From: CAVVZJ01 sp963752755
GTDB lineage: Bacteria; Planctomycetota; Planctomycetia; Isosphaerales; Isosphaeraceae
DNA length: 64,000 nt
Direction: 5' to 3'
NCBI GenBank assembly: GCA_963752755.1
Contig: CAVVZJ010000011.1
Location: 248,001 to 312,000, forward strand
Part shown: one piece after another, positions 1-8,331 of the stretch
Position numbering within the stretch: the stretch's first letter is position 1
How the letters are laid out: each line of letters opens with the position of its first letter
Translations under genes and position numbers: made by a program
Notes under the pieces: generated by a model
Told to the model about the DNA's origin: nothing
Databases searched by the model: none
Seen by the model: the letters and a program-made list of their open reading frames with translations, nothing else

Positions 1-1495
1 GGATGACGAGCGCCGTGCTCGCCGCCAGGACGGCGATCGTCGGCCCGGTGCGCCCCGGCGACTGGATCAGGTGATCCGCCGCGAGCCGACCGGCGATCCC
101 GAGCCAGGCTTCGACCGCAGGCCGCAGCCAGCAGGCGAGCCGGGCCGTCAAGGTCGGCACCACGAGGAAGGCCCCGAGCACACTCGCGAGCGGCAGGCCG
201 TAGCGGGCCACGCGACCACCGATCCCGAGCGATACGAGCCCAACGCAAGCGAGCAAGGCCAGCCCGACGGCCTGCCTTGTTCGCCGTGACCCCGATGGTT
301 CCGGTTCGACCCGACGGAGAGCCCCGACCGGAGTTTCCGCGGCGATCCGGGCTGCCGGACCGAGTGCCGCCAGCACCGCGACGCCGATTCCGAGGACGAC
401 CGCACTTAGGGCCACGAGCGGCGAGCCCTTGGGCGTCGCGGCGTCCAGCGGCAAGAAGACGTCGCTCAAGGCTTGCCGCAACGGCCCGAGCGACGCGGCG
501 GTCAGCCCCCAGCCGATCGGCAATCCGATCAGCGAGCCGATCAGTCCGAGTTCCGCCGCGTCCAGCAGGATCAGGCGCCAGACCTGGCACCGGGTCGCTC
601 CCAACGCTCTGAGCAGGCCGATCTCCTGCCGGCGTTCGGCGACGCCCACGGCCATCGCGCTCCGGACGAGGAAGGCGCCCAGTCCCAGGGCCCCGAGACC
701 GCAGATCGAGAAGCCGAGACGCAAGCCCTGGAGCACGTCACCGATGCGGCCGGCATGCGCCTCAGGCGTCCGCACGGAAGCCGGATCGCCGAGGCAGGCC
801 GCGACGCGACGCCGGACGTCCTCGCGGTCCGCACCCGGTTCGAGGGTCAGGTCGAGCCGACTGGCCCGACCGGGAAGACCGAGGAGCCGCGCGGCGTCGG
901 ACAGGTTGAGCACCAGAACGTACCCGCCCAGCGTCGCCTCGCGACCGTCGCCGTCGAGATTCCCAATGATCTCCAGCCGTTGCGACGTGCCCGAGGCAAG
1001 CACCGCGAGTCGCCGCGTTTCCGGGGGAAGGGCTCGCTCCAGCTCGCGGCCGATCAGGACCGGTTTTCGCCCGAGCAGTTTCGCCTTGAGGAAGGCGGCC
1101 GAGGTTCCCTCACTCACGGACACGCCGGCTTCCGTCGGCGTCGTCCGCCAGGCCGCGAGTTCGAGACCGATCAGCAAGACCGGGTGGTGGATCGGGGCCG
1201 ACAGGAGAACCCGGCGAATCAGGACGGGCCGCACCTCGCGGACCCCCGGGATTTGACGAATTCGAGCCCCCAGTTCGACGGGGAGACCGGCCTCGTCGTG
1301 GCTGACATAAAGGTCGGCGCCCTCGAGCGGGGTGGCCGCTTGTCGGAGGGACGCCGAGAGGCCACTCTCGATCGTCGCCGTACCCGTCCAGGCCGCCACC
1401 CCGAGCGCCAGGCAGGCCACGATCAAGGCCGTCCGCGCGGGGCGATGTCGGCGGTGGGGACGGTTCAAAGACCGTTCAAGCGACAGGAATTGCAT
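1..1495 (-). CDS. FtsX-like ABC transporter permease (3' end beyond left edge)
   Basis: Membrane permease of a MacB/LolCE-type exporter. I translated the minus strand from the ATG at 1495 and found an open frame with no stop to the window edge. It opens with a short basic leader (MQFLSLERSLNRPHRRHR), then one hydrophobic helix (TALIVACLALGVAAW) and a large periplasmic-type domain. Near residue 300 comes the FtsX signature VAERRQEIGLLRALG, followed by further hydrophobic segments. The start overlaps the end of the ATPase gene by 20 bp, so the two are co-translated and form one transporter. The substrate (lipoprotein, lipid or peptide) cannot be told from sequence. Confidence 0.85.
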   Translation of the reverse strand, partial: MQFLSLERSLNRPHRRHRPARTALIVACLALGVAAWTGTATIESGLSASLRQAATPLEGADLYVSHDEAGLPVELGARIRQIPGVREVRPVLIRRVLLSAPIHHPVLLIGLELAAWRTTPTEAGVSVSEGTSAAFLKAKLLGRKPVLIGRELERALPPETRRLAVLASGTSQRLEIIGNLDGDGREATLGGYVLVLNLSDAARLLGLPGRASRLDLTLEPGADREDVRRRVAACLGDPASVRTPEAHAGRIGDVLQGLRLGFSICGLGALGLGAFLVRSAMAVGVAERRQEIGLLRALGATRCQVWRLILLDAAELGLIGSLIGLPIGWGLTAASLGPLRQALSDVFLPLDAATPKGSPLVALSAVVLGIGVAVLAALGPAARIAAETPVGALRRVEPEPSGSRRTRQAVGLALLACVGLVSLGIGGRVARYGLPLASVLGAFLVVPTLTARLACWLRPAVEAWLGIAGRLAADHLIQSPGRTGPTIAVLAASTALVI

Positions 1496-2174
1496 CGATT
1501 GTCCGATCCTCCGACTCGACCCGTCCATCGCGGACGTGGATCACCCGGTCGGCCCACGCGGCGGCCGACGGGTCGTGAGTGACCATCACGACCGACCGGC
1601 GACCCGGTTCCGGCAGGTCGCGGAGTCTCGCGAGCACGTCGCGGCCGGTCGCCGAGTCGAGGCTGCCGGTCGGTTCGTCGCAGAGGATGAGTTCCGGGCC
1701 GGAGACTAGTGCCCTGGCGATCGCCACCCGCTGCTGCTCGCCGCCGGAAAGTTCCTCGGGCCGATGCCCGGCCCTCGCGGACAGTCCGAGCCACTCCAGC
1801 GACTCCAGAGCCATCGATCGCGACTCGCTCTCACCCACGCCTGCCAGCCGGAGCGGCAGGGCAACATTCTCGACCACCCTCAAGGTTGGCAGCAGGTTGA
1901 ACTGCTGGAAGACGAAACCGACCTCGCGACGGCGGTACGACGCCAGCCGGTCGTCCGAGAGGTCGCTCAGGTCAGTGCCTTGAAATCGAATGCGACCGGA
2001 TGTCGGCCTGTCCAGGCCGCCGATCAGGTGCAGGAGGGTGGACTTGCCCGAGCCGCTCGGACCCATGATGGCCAGGAAGCCCCCAGCCGGGATGCGGAGG
2101 TTGATCCCCCGCAGCGACGCCACCTCACGACGACCCGACCGGTACACCTTCGTCACGGCTTGCAGTTCGATCAT
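1476..2174 (-). CDS. ABC transporter ATP-binding protein, LolD/MacB type
   Basis: Cytoplasmic ATPase, 232 aa, the usual length for LolD-type proteins. Visible motifs are Walker A (GPSGSGKST), Q-loop (FVFQQFNLLPTL), signature LSGGEQQRVAIARAL, Walker B (ELILCDEPTGSLD) and H-loop (VVMVTHDP). An upstream in-frame extension to 2285 exists, but the family start MIELQAVTKVY at 2174 is preferred. Its 3' end overlaps the FtsX-like permease, which it presumably energises. Specificity is not inferable. Confidence 0.93.
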   Translation of the reverse strand: MIELQAVTKVYRSGRREVASLRGINLRIPAGGFLAIMGPSGSGKSTLLHLIGGLDRPTSGRIRFQGTDLSDLSDDRLASYRRREVGFVFQQFNLLPTLRVVENVALPLRLAGVGESESRSMALESLEWLGLSARAGHRPEELSGGEQQRVAIARALVSGPELILCDEPTGSLDSATGRDVLARLRDLPEPGRRSVVMVTHDPSAAAWADRVIHVRDGRVESEDRTIDAIPVA

Positions 2175-2328
2175 CGGAGTCTCACCCGTTGCGGACGCCC
2201 CAGGCCGAGCGACGCCACGGCCGTCGCCCCGCCTCCGATCTGTTCTCCACTCTCGGTCAGTACGAGCGCCACGTCCCGGACCCACGTCCCCCCCGGTGTG
2301 TGAGCCGAGCCGCGGCGCCCGTGAGCGA

Positions 2329-3018
2329 TCAGGGCGTCTGAGCCCGGAGGATCAGATCGCCCCAGATCTCCAGCTTGTCGGCCACCCGGACCAGGCCCCC
2401 GAGGGCTGAGAACGGGGTGATCCCATACTGGCTCTGGATGATCGCGAACGCCCCTCGCATCCGCAGGGCGCCCGGCGTATTCGTTGGCTCCAGGGTCGCG
2501 AGGATTGACAGGGGCCGGGCCACGTTATGCAAGGTGAACCGGCCGTCGAGCCGGTAGCGGCCCGAGACGCCGGGAGACTGTCCGTCCATCGGCACGGCCC
2601 GGCTGATCGCGAAGCGGGCCTGAGGATAATGCCTCACGTCGAGGACGTACGACCCCAGCATGTTCTCGGTCGTCTTCTGCCGATCGGACGCCGAGACGGA
2701 ACCGCCCAGGCCGACGTAGGCTCGCGCGTTCGGGGTGTCGGCGACGAATGTGGGCGTGGCGAAGACCAGTTCTCCGGGCCCGCCGGGCCGGATCGAGCCG
2801 GAAGCCAGTCGGCCTTCCACACCGTGGGAGTGTCCCCCGATCCCCTCCGCCCCGACCCGGATATAGACCCGGCTCGCGGCGGTATCCACGGCCAGAGCGG
2901 CCGGTTCGGTCGGCTTCGGACCGTTCGCAGCCGGCGTCGTCTGGGCTGACAGCCCCCCACCGTCGCCCAGCAGCGTGACGCACAGGATTGCCAAGCCTCG
3001 ACGGATCATGACTTGCAT
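2329..3018 (-). CDS. Secreted YceI-like domain protein
   Basis: A 229-aa protein with an N-terminal signal peptide (MIRRGLAILCVTLLG, then SAQTT). The mature part resembles the YceI lipocalin-like fold: an opening strand with DTAASRVYIRVGAEG and a His-rich turn (GGHSHGVEG), a middle part where test compounds are compared by deviation from neutral behaviour in the family (YRLDGRFTLHNVARP), and a C-terminal sulphur-free IIQSQYGITPFSALGG block typical of YceI. YceI proteins bind isoprenoid lipids in the periplasm; that role is family knowledge only. The start at 3018 has GGAGG 9 nt upstream; an ATG at 3009 is possible. It lies 155 bp upstream of the ABC operon on the same strand. Confidence 0.65.
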   Translation of the reverse strand: MQVMIRRGLAILCVTLLGDGGGLSAQTTPAANGPKPTEPAALAVDTAASRVYIRVGAEGIGGHSHGVEGRLASGSIRPGGPGELVFATPTFVADTPNARAYVGLGGSVSASDRQKTTENMLGSYVLDVRHYPQARFAISRAVPMDGQSPGVSGRYRLDGRFTLHNVARPLSILATLEPTNTPGALRMRGAFAIIQSQYGITPFSALGGLVRVADKLEIWGDLILRAQTP

Positions 3019-3258
3019 TGAGCTTCGCCTCCGTGGAATCCTTCCCCAGAAGTGAGACACCAAAAGGGTCTCCGGCACACAGCGACGTCCGACGGTCACG
3101 CAGCACTCACCGCGTTCCCCGCCAGCACGACCGTAGACGTCCTCACTCCTCCATCACCCCCGATGGCCGGCGGGTCCCACCTGCCGTCCTCACCTTTAGA
3201 GAACGGGAACGGCCCTCCCCAGCACGCACGATCGTCGCGGAACTGCCACCGTCCTTAA

Positions 3259-3437
3259 CACTACTCCGTTATATTCCGCAACTTCTTTCAAGAAAAGAAG
3301 TTATAGCATCGATCGGAGCGAAAAAAGCTGATGATTGCATCCATGTAATCCGGCGTAACTCCTGCGTTATCAAGAATCTGTAGCAAGAAATACCACGCAC
3401 GCATGCATATCGGGCGAGGCATCGTAACGGAGTAGTA
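3259..3437. mobile_element. 179-bp MITE-like element, copy A
   Basis: Non-coding, relatively AT-rich insert in GC-rich surroundings. Its termini are inverted repeats: CACTACTCCGTTA at the left and TAACGGAGTAGTA at the right (one mismatch). It is flanked by direct TTAA at 3255-3258 and 3438-3441. A divergent copy of identical length lies at 17377-17555 in the opposite orientation; the two share blocks such as TCCATGTAA near the middle and ATCGTAACGG at one end. No ORF of its own, so any transposase must act in trans. Confidence 0.75.
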
Positions 3438-3529
3438 TTAACCAATGTTCTTGGTTCCCAGACGATTCGGGCTCCTGACGGGCGAAGCCGTCTGGCCACC
3501 TGTGTCGCGACCGCCAGGCCTCCTCCGCG

Positions 3530-4656
3530 TTGCAGCTCGATGAGGGCGAGACCGCCCACGTCGGCGTCGACGTCCACAAGGCCAGCTACCACGTCGCCGT
3601 CGTCACCGACCTGCGGGGCCTCGTCGCCTCCTGGACCCTGCCTGCCGACCCCGACCTGCTCGTCGAGCGGCTCGGGCCCATCCGCGAACACATCACCCAG
3701 GTCGTCTACGAGGCCGGGCCCACCGGCTTCTCCCTCGTCCGACGGCTCCGGGCCGCCGGCTACTGTGCCGAGGTGATCGCCCCGTCGAAGATCCCCACCA
3801 TGCCGGGCCCGGAGGCCAAGAGCGACCGCCTGGACTGCCGCAAGCTGGCCGTCTTCGCCCAGAAGGGGCTGCTGCGGCCGGTGCGCGTCCCGGACGAGCC
3901 GGAGGAGGCCGAGCGCCAGGTCATGCGGCTGCGCGAGCAGCTCGCCCGCAAGCTCCGCGTGATCCAGCAGCCGATCAAGGCCCTGCTCCTGCAGCACGGC
4001 ATCGCCGAGCCGGACGGGCTGACGCACTAGACCGCCGCGGCGGTCGAGGCACTGCGCCGCCTGGAGCTGGGCCCCGAGTGCGGTTCTGCCTGGACGTGAT
4101 GCTCGACGAGCGGAAGCACGCATAGGAGCAGGAGGCCCGCGCCAGTCGACGCCAGGAGGAGTTGGCCAAGGCCGAGCACCACCGGGCGACCGTCGCGACG
4201 CTGCGGACGGTCCCCGGCGTGGGGCCGATCACGGCGATGACCTTCCACGTCGAGCTGCACGACCCGGCTCGTTTCCGCGACGGCGGCCCGGTGGCCCGGA
4301 TGATCGGGCTGGCGCCTCAGGTCCTGCAGAGCGGCCCAAGGCGTCGCGAGGGTCGGCTCTTGAAGTCGGGCAACGCCCGGCTGCGGACGGTGCTCATCGA
4401 GGCGGCCTGGAGGTGGGTCGCCAGCGACGCGGTGGCGAAGTCCCGGTACCGCCGGCTGGTCGCCTCCACCGGCAACGGCAAGCAGGCCCATCGTGGGCAT
4501 GGCCCGCCGCCTGGCGATCCTGCTGTGGCGATTGAGCCTCAGCGGCGAGCCCTAGCGAGCCGCCGCGTAGCGACGCCAGCGATCCCGACTCCCCCTGACC
4601 GAGCGACTCGTCGAGAGGACCTGATCCCCCTCGAGGCAGCGAAGATCTGCGAGTGA
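3530..4656 (+). pseudogene. Decayed IS110-family transposase
   Basis: The N-terminal DEDD (RuvC-like) domain is recognisable: VGVDVHKASYHVAVV (D), VVYEAGPTGFSLVRRL (E), SDRLDCRKLA (two D). The C-terminal Transposase_20 domain follows from about 4165: TLRTVPGVGPITAM, then GNARLRTVLIEAAW. The reading frame is broken by a TAG at 4028-4030, where the family has Trp after LTH, by a frameshift near 4075 and by a second TAG near 4122. The end is frayed after about 4500. It lies 90 bp right of MITE copy A. No terminal repeats are expected for IS110, and element ends were not determined. Confidence 0.85.
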
Positions 4657-4774
4657 GGTGACCGCGTCGCGCCCCCGGCGGGCTGTGACTCGCGTAAAAA
4701 GATGGCGGCCCTCGTTCGCGATCGCAGACCCCACCCTGTGCCACCGAGCACGAATAGCAGGCTGATCCTCACCA

Positions 4775-4895
4775 GCTTCGGGATTCGATCGACGCCACTT
4801 GACAACCGGCCTGATAGCAGCGGGCAAGACAGCCATCGGCAAGCGACTGAAGCACACCGGGGCGAGGTGGAAGGTGCGCTGGCTGGAACGGATGG
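4775..4895 (+). pseudogene. ISKra4-type transposase, 5' part, cut by IS3 copy 1
   Basis: The frame reads DRRHLTTGLIAAGKTAIGKR, then LKHTGARWKVRWLERM, the C-terminal region of ISKra4-family transposases. It stops abruptly at the IS3 boundary after the codon ATG. The missing end (AALCCLPYADQFEAYWKKSAG, stop) is found at 9812-9881 on the other strand, beside IS3 copy 2. Sequence upstream of about 4775 does not read as an obvious transposase, so more has been lost on that side. Confidence 0.6.
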
Positions 4896-5116
4896 TGTGT
4901 TGGTTCAGCGTGAAATGGAGAAACGGGTTCGCGCCGTAAGCTAGCCACCAAGATCAAGAAATTTGGTTGGATTTATCGCATTCGTGCCAATCCCGGAGCC
5001 GATGCAGGGGGGCATCCTGCCCCCCCCCCTTCCGGTCTCGGCCCCCAGGTCGGCGCTCGGGTCGCGTCCCCGCGTTGCCCAATCCTCCGCCTGGGCCATC
5101 CGAACTGTCGCCCAGA

Positions 5117-6122
5117 TCACAACCCGGTGGCAATCGACGAGTCGGCGCTCTTCGCAGAACCGACGCTCCGACGCCGGGCCCGAGCCGCCGCCAACTTCCG
5201 CTGGCGACCAGCGAAGATCGCCTCCTGGCGGCCCTCCAACCGGTCCTTCGGCGTGATGTAACCAATCGCGCTGTGCAAGCGGACCTCGTTGTCGTGCGTC
5301 CCATACTCCGCCACGATCCGCCGCGCGTCCTCCAGGCTCAACGGCGTCCTGACCCGGATGCACTCGCCCTTGAGTGTCTTGTGCCACCGCTCGATCTTCC
5401 CATTGCTCTGTGGGTAATACGGGGATGTCCTCACAGGAGTCATCCCGCAAATCCGGATGAACTCCTTGAAGTCGCGGGCGATGAACTGGGGGCCGTTGTC
5501 CGAGATGATCCGGGGGCGCGCCTCGGGATACCGCTCGCGGGCCCGCTGGATGATCGTCTCGACGTCCGGTTCGGTCATCGACTCGCGGATCTCCCAGTGC
5601 ACGATGAACCGGCTGCAGCCGTCGAGCAGGCTGCAGAGGTAGAAGAACGTCCCGGCGACGTTGATGTACGAGACATCGACATGCCAGTGCTCGTGGGGGT
5701 GCCGGGGCTGCTCGAACCCTTGACCCTTCTTCGAGGGTCGGCCGCCCCGCGGAGCGAGGCGGCCGGCGACTTTGAGGACCCGGTAAACGCTGGACGGGCT
5801 GACCGCCACGATGTCCGCATCGAGCATCATGTAGGTCAGTCGTCGATACCCCTCCAGGGGATAGCGGGCGTGGAAGTCGAGGATGGCCTGCTTCTCCCAG
5901 GTCTCCAGCCACCCATCGCGTGGAAGCCGAGCATTGTGCCGATGGGCGGTCCCGAGGCGGGCCTTCCACGAGAAGAACGTGCTGAGACCGACGCCGAGCC
6001 AGCGGACGAGCCGCGTCAGGGGCCATCCCGTCCGAGTCGCCCAGCGTTCGAGGAACGCGACGACCTGATCGCGTGTGGCCTGGGGAACCCAGGCTCCCTT
6101 CAGAGTTCCCCAAGCTCTTTTT
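5117..6122 (-). CDS. IS3-family transposase OrfB (intact, made by -1 frameshift)
   Basis: Integrase-core transposase. An N-terminal helix-turn-helix region (WVPQATRDQVVAFLERWATR) leads to the rve domain with HWHVDVSYINVAG (first D), RPRIISDNGPQFIARDFKEF (second D) and YYPQSNGKIERWHKTLKGEC (E), i.e. DD35E-type spacing. There is no independent start for the full frame. It is entered from orfA by a -1 shift on the A7 run at 6118-6124 (codons CTA AAA AAA G), giving KKRAWGTLKGAW. Unlike copy 2, RYPLEGYRRLTYMM is uninterrupted here, so this copy may still be active. Confidence 0.88.
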
Positions 6123-6411
6123 TTAGCTGAATATGTTCCTCCATGAGTTCGGCGAGGACCTCGTTCTTGCGCCGGAGCTTCTCCTCCAGGAAGGCGATCC
6201 GTCGCTCCTTGAGGTCGGCTGCGGGCTTGGAACGGCGTTCGAAGACGGCGGCCCCGTTCTCGAAGAACTCCTTCTGCCAGCGGTAGAACATGGTGGGGTG
6301 GACGCCGTGCCGGTCGCAGAGGTCCGAGACCGGGGTCGGCTCCAGGAGGTGGAGCCGGAGGATCGCGAGCTTCTCCTGGGGGGTGAACCGTTTCCGCGTC
6401 TTCTTGGACAT
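6100..6411 (-). CDS. IS3-family transposase OrfA
   Basis: A 103-aa protein beginning MSKKTRKRFTPQEKLAILRL, a typical IS3 OrfA with an N-terminal helix-turn-helix (VSDLCDRHGVHPTMFYRWQK) and a C-terminal leucine-zipper-like helix (ERRIAFLEEKLRRKNEVLAE). It ends at a stop just after the poly-A slippery site used to make the OrfAB fusion. Identical to the copy at 9953-10264. Confidence 0.92.
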   Translation of the reverse strand: MSKKTRKRFTPQEKLAILRLHLLEPTPVSDLCDRHGVHPTMFYRWQKEFFENGAAVFERRSKPAADLKERRIAFLEEKLRRKNEVLAELMEEHIQLKKELGEL

Positions 6412-6483
6412 GGGGTAGCCTCCGCTCGAAAGTGTAGCTTATCCGAGCGCGGCGTTACTCCATTTCCGTCTGAAGCAAAACAC

Positions 6484-7245
6484 AGGAAGTTCCTCTCGTC
6501 CCAGGGCGTGGTGTTCGTCGCCGTGCCCTACAGCGAGGGGCTCGTCGTCCTCGAAGAGGTTCTTGGCCTCGACACGTATCCCGTCAACGACTCGTCCCGA
6601 TACTCGACCGGCCGCCACGCCCGACTCGACGTCTGGGTGGACCAGTACCGCGGCGCGGAGGACATGCCGCGCGGCGTGATCGGCTTATCGGACGTCAACG
6701 ATCCACTCGCTTACGTTGACATGCGCCACCACGATCGCAGGGAAACGTTGCGCATGAAGGAGCTTGCCCGGCTCGTCCGAAGGGTAGGCGAAGTCGTCGC
6801 GCTCCCGGCCCTCCGCTTCGGCACCAAAGATAGGGTTCCCATGGCGTCTTACGAGGCTCGACTGGACGATGGGAGTGCGTTGACCCTTTCACTCTCGGCT
6901 CCTGAAGGCCCCGGTTGCGAGGTGTTTCTGTGCTGCTCTGACCCGGATGCGGGGACGCGAGTCGAAGCGACGATGAAGGGCGATCCCCCCGAGATGAGCG
7001 TATCGTTTCGCGACTGGTCGAGTCGGCGGCTGGAGCCGGTGGATGCAGAGCTCGGAGGTCAGCTCGTGGCCGACGTGGCCACCCTCGCAACGCGGCTCGT
7101 GGCCACCGCAACGATCGAGACGACGGGCTGGCAGGAGTTCACCGCACGACGAGGGATTCGCCGCTTCCGGGACGAAATTGACAGGCGGCGTCAATACCTC
7201 AGGCGGCGATCACAGGTGCCCGCTGCCGGCCTATTCAACGGGTGA
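6484..7245 (+). CDS. Hypothetical protein, 5' end removed by IS3 copy 1
   Basis: An open frame of about 254 codons emerges from the IS boundary without its own start (RKFLSSQGVVFVAVPYSEG) and ends at the TGA at 7243-7245. I do not recognise a family. It is rich in acidic and aliphatic residues, has no membrane segment, and ends in a basic stretch (RFRDEIDRRRQYLRRRS). Codon use looks like real coding. If the 6483-9881 segment is inverted (see findings), the lost N-terminus would be expected just right of IS3 copy 2. The minus strand there reads GANRGLNRDDLLYSC in a frame that would join this one, which is suggestive but unproven. Confidence 0.5.
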   Translation, partial: RKFLSSQGVVFVAVPYSEGLVVLEEVLGLDTYPVNDSSRYSTGRHARLDVWVDQYRGAEDMPRGVIGLSDVNDPLAYVDMRHHDRRETLRMKELARLVRRVGEVVALPALRFGTKDRVPMASYEARLDDGSALTLSLSAPEGPGCEVFLCCSDPDAGTRVEATMKGDPPEMSVSFRDWSSRRLEPVDAELGGQLVADVATLATRLVATATIETTGWQEFTARRGIRRFRDEIDRRRQYLRRRSQVPAAGLFNG

Positions 7246-7484
7246 GCCGGGCGTTGGGTTGCTCGCGAAACTCTTCAACGTATGACGAGAGCAGGAAAGC
7301 TCGGCTTGACCCGCGCTTCTAGGTCATCCTCTGGTGATGCCTATGTCGCGGGCGTCACCGCCCGAGACCAAGCGAGCAGTAAGGTCTCCATGGGGCGTTA
7401 CGCGCCGACCTCCGCTATAACGACTTCGTCGGCGCGGATATCGCCGGGGCCCGAACCGGGGCGTACCGATGGGGACGATTCGCT
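7246..7484. other. Intergenic, nothing recognised
   Basis: About 240 bp between the truncated hypothetical gene and parE. I see no convincing coding frame, RNA or repeat. Confidence 0.4.
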
Positions 7485-7781
7485 TTACTCTGCAGGCGCG
7501 GTGCCGATGTCCCGGTGACCATGCAGTATGCGGAGGATTTCGATTCTGCCGCCCTTGAGGCGATAGAACGCGACGAAGACGGGCTTGATGGGAACGCTTC
7601 GGAGACCCGGAGATAACTCGTCGCGGGCCCGACCGAGCTCGGGGAACGCGCAGAGCCGGTCCTGCAGTGCGTCCAGGCTCTTCGCGAAATTGGTGGCCGC
7701 TTGTGGGCCCTGCTCTTCGAGGGATTCGAATATTTGCTCTAGGTCGTTCAGTGCTCTAGTCGTTAGAGTCAGCTCGGCCAT
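7485..7781 (-). CDS. parE: RelE/ParE-family toxin
   Basis: A 98-aa protein (MAELTLTTRALNDLEQIFES) with the ParE/RelE fold pattern: an N-terminal helix pair, then FPELGRARDELSPGLRSVPI and the C-terminal strands VFVAFYRLKGGRIEILRILH followed by GHRDI. ParE toxins inhibit gyrase; RelE relatives cleave mRNA. Sequence alone does not separate them, though the ParD-type partner favours ParE. The chosen start overlaps parD by 26 bp, as expected for a translationally coupled toxin-antitoxin pair. It lies beside an integrase, a common place for such modules. Confidence 0.88.
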   Translation of the reverse strand: MAELTLTTRALNDLEQIFESLEEQGPQAATNFAKSLDALQDRLCAFPELGRARDELSPGLRSVPIKPVFVAFYRLKGGRIEILRILHGHRDIGTAPAE

Positions 7782-8043
7782 CTTTCTTCCTTGAGATGCG
7801 GCGAGCACGGACCTTCTCAAGAACAGCCCCGGCATCAACGGACGTCACTTCCCCGCGCTCAGCCTCTTCGAGGCCGATGGCGATGTCTCGCCGGAGGTCT
7901 TCTAACTTTCGCTGCTGCAAGTCGTCCCGCTCCTTGAGCAAGCGGAGTCCTTCGCGGACCACTTCGCTTGCCGTTTGGTACAGGCCGGTGCTCACCTTCT
8001 TATCAACGAACTCTTCGAGTTCTCGTGTTAGCGATACGTTCAT
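7756..8043 (-). CDS. parD: ParD-family antitoxin
   Basis: A 95-aa protein starting MNVSLTRELEEFVDKKVSTG, then LYQTASEVVREGLRLLKERD. This is the ribbon-helix-helix DNA-binding and dimerisation region of ParD antitoxins, followed by an acidic/basic toxin-binding tail. It would neutralise the downstream toxin and autorepress the operon. A longer start at 8154 is possible, but the canonical ParD N-terminus is at 8043. The region upstream (about 8157-8200) is AT-rich and could hold the promoter. Confidence 0.88.
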   Translation of the reverse strand: MNVSLTRELEEFVDKKVSTGLYQTASEVVREGLRLLKERDDLQQRKLEDLRRDIAIGLEEAERGEVTSVDAGAVLEKVRARRISRKKDGRADSND

Positions 8044-8331
8044 GTGCCTCCTGCGAGACCTGCCGGCGGGGATTCGCGGTACGCTTCCGGGCAAGCGAAA
8101 CCCATCAACAGGGACTCTTGTCAGTCGCGGAACGGCGTACGTCGCGACTCGCATTCATCCTGTCAATAATAACAGAGTTTAGCAATCTTTGTTATCGTTC
8201 CTCGCCGGGCGACCGGGCCTCCGCTCCGGTCCGCCCTCCGCCGGTGTCGACAATCGCCGTTACGAACGAAGGCCGGGAGGAGGCGGCGAGGTACCCCCAA
8301 GTTAGAGACAGCCGGCAACGAAGCGGGCACT

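Larger units (their letters stand above)
4896..6482 (-). mobile_element. IS3-family insertion sequence, copy 1
   Basis: A 1587-bp element with TG...CA ends. The terminal inverted repeats are about 25 bp and imperfect: TGTTTTGCTTCAG at the 5' end (near 6482) and TGTGTTGGTTCAG at the other end (4896), both followed by GAAATGGAG. It carries orfA and orfB in the usual overlapping arrangement. An almost identical copy lies inverted at 9882-11464. The only differences I see are a C/G-run length change (10 versus 7) and one base inside orfB. No matching target duplication flanks this copy in its present position. Confidence 0.88.

Noticed and set aside
4941..6113. 390-codon frame overlapping IS3 orfB (and its 329-codon twin at 10430-11419)
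   Set aside because: Out-of-frame reading of the transposase; the DDE residues are in the other frame.
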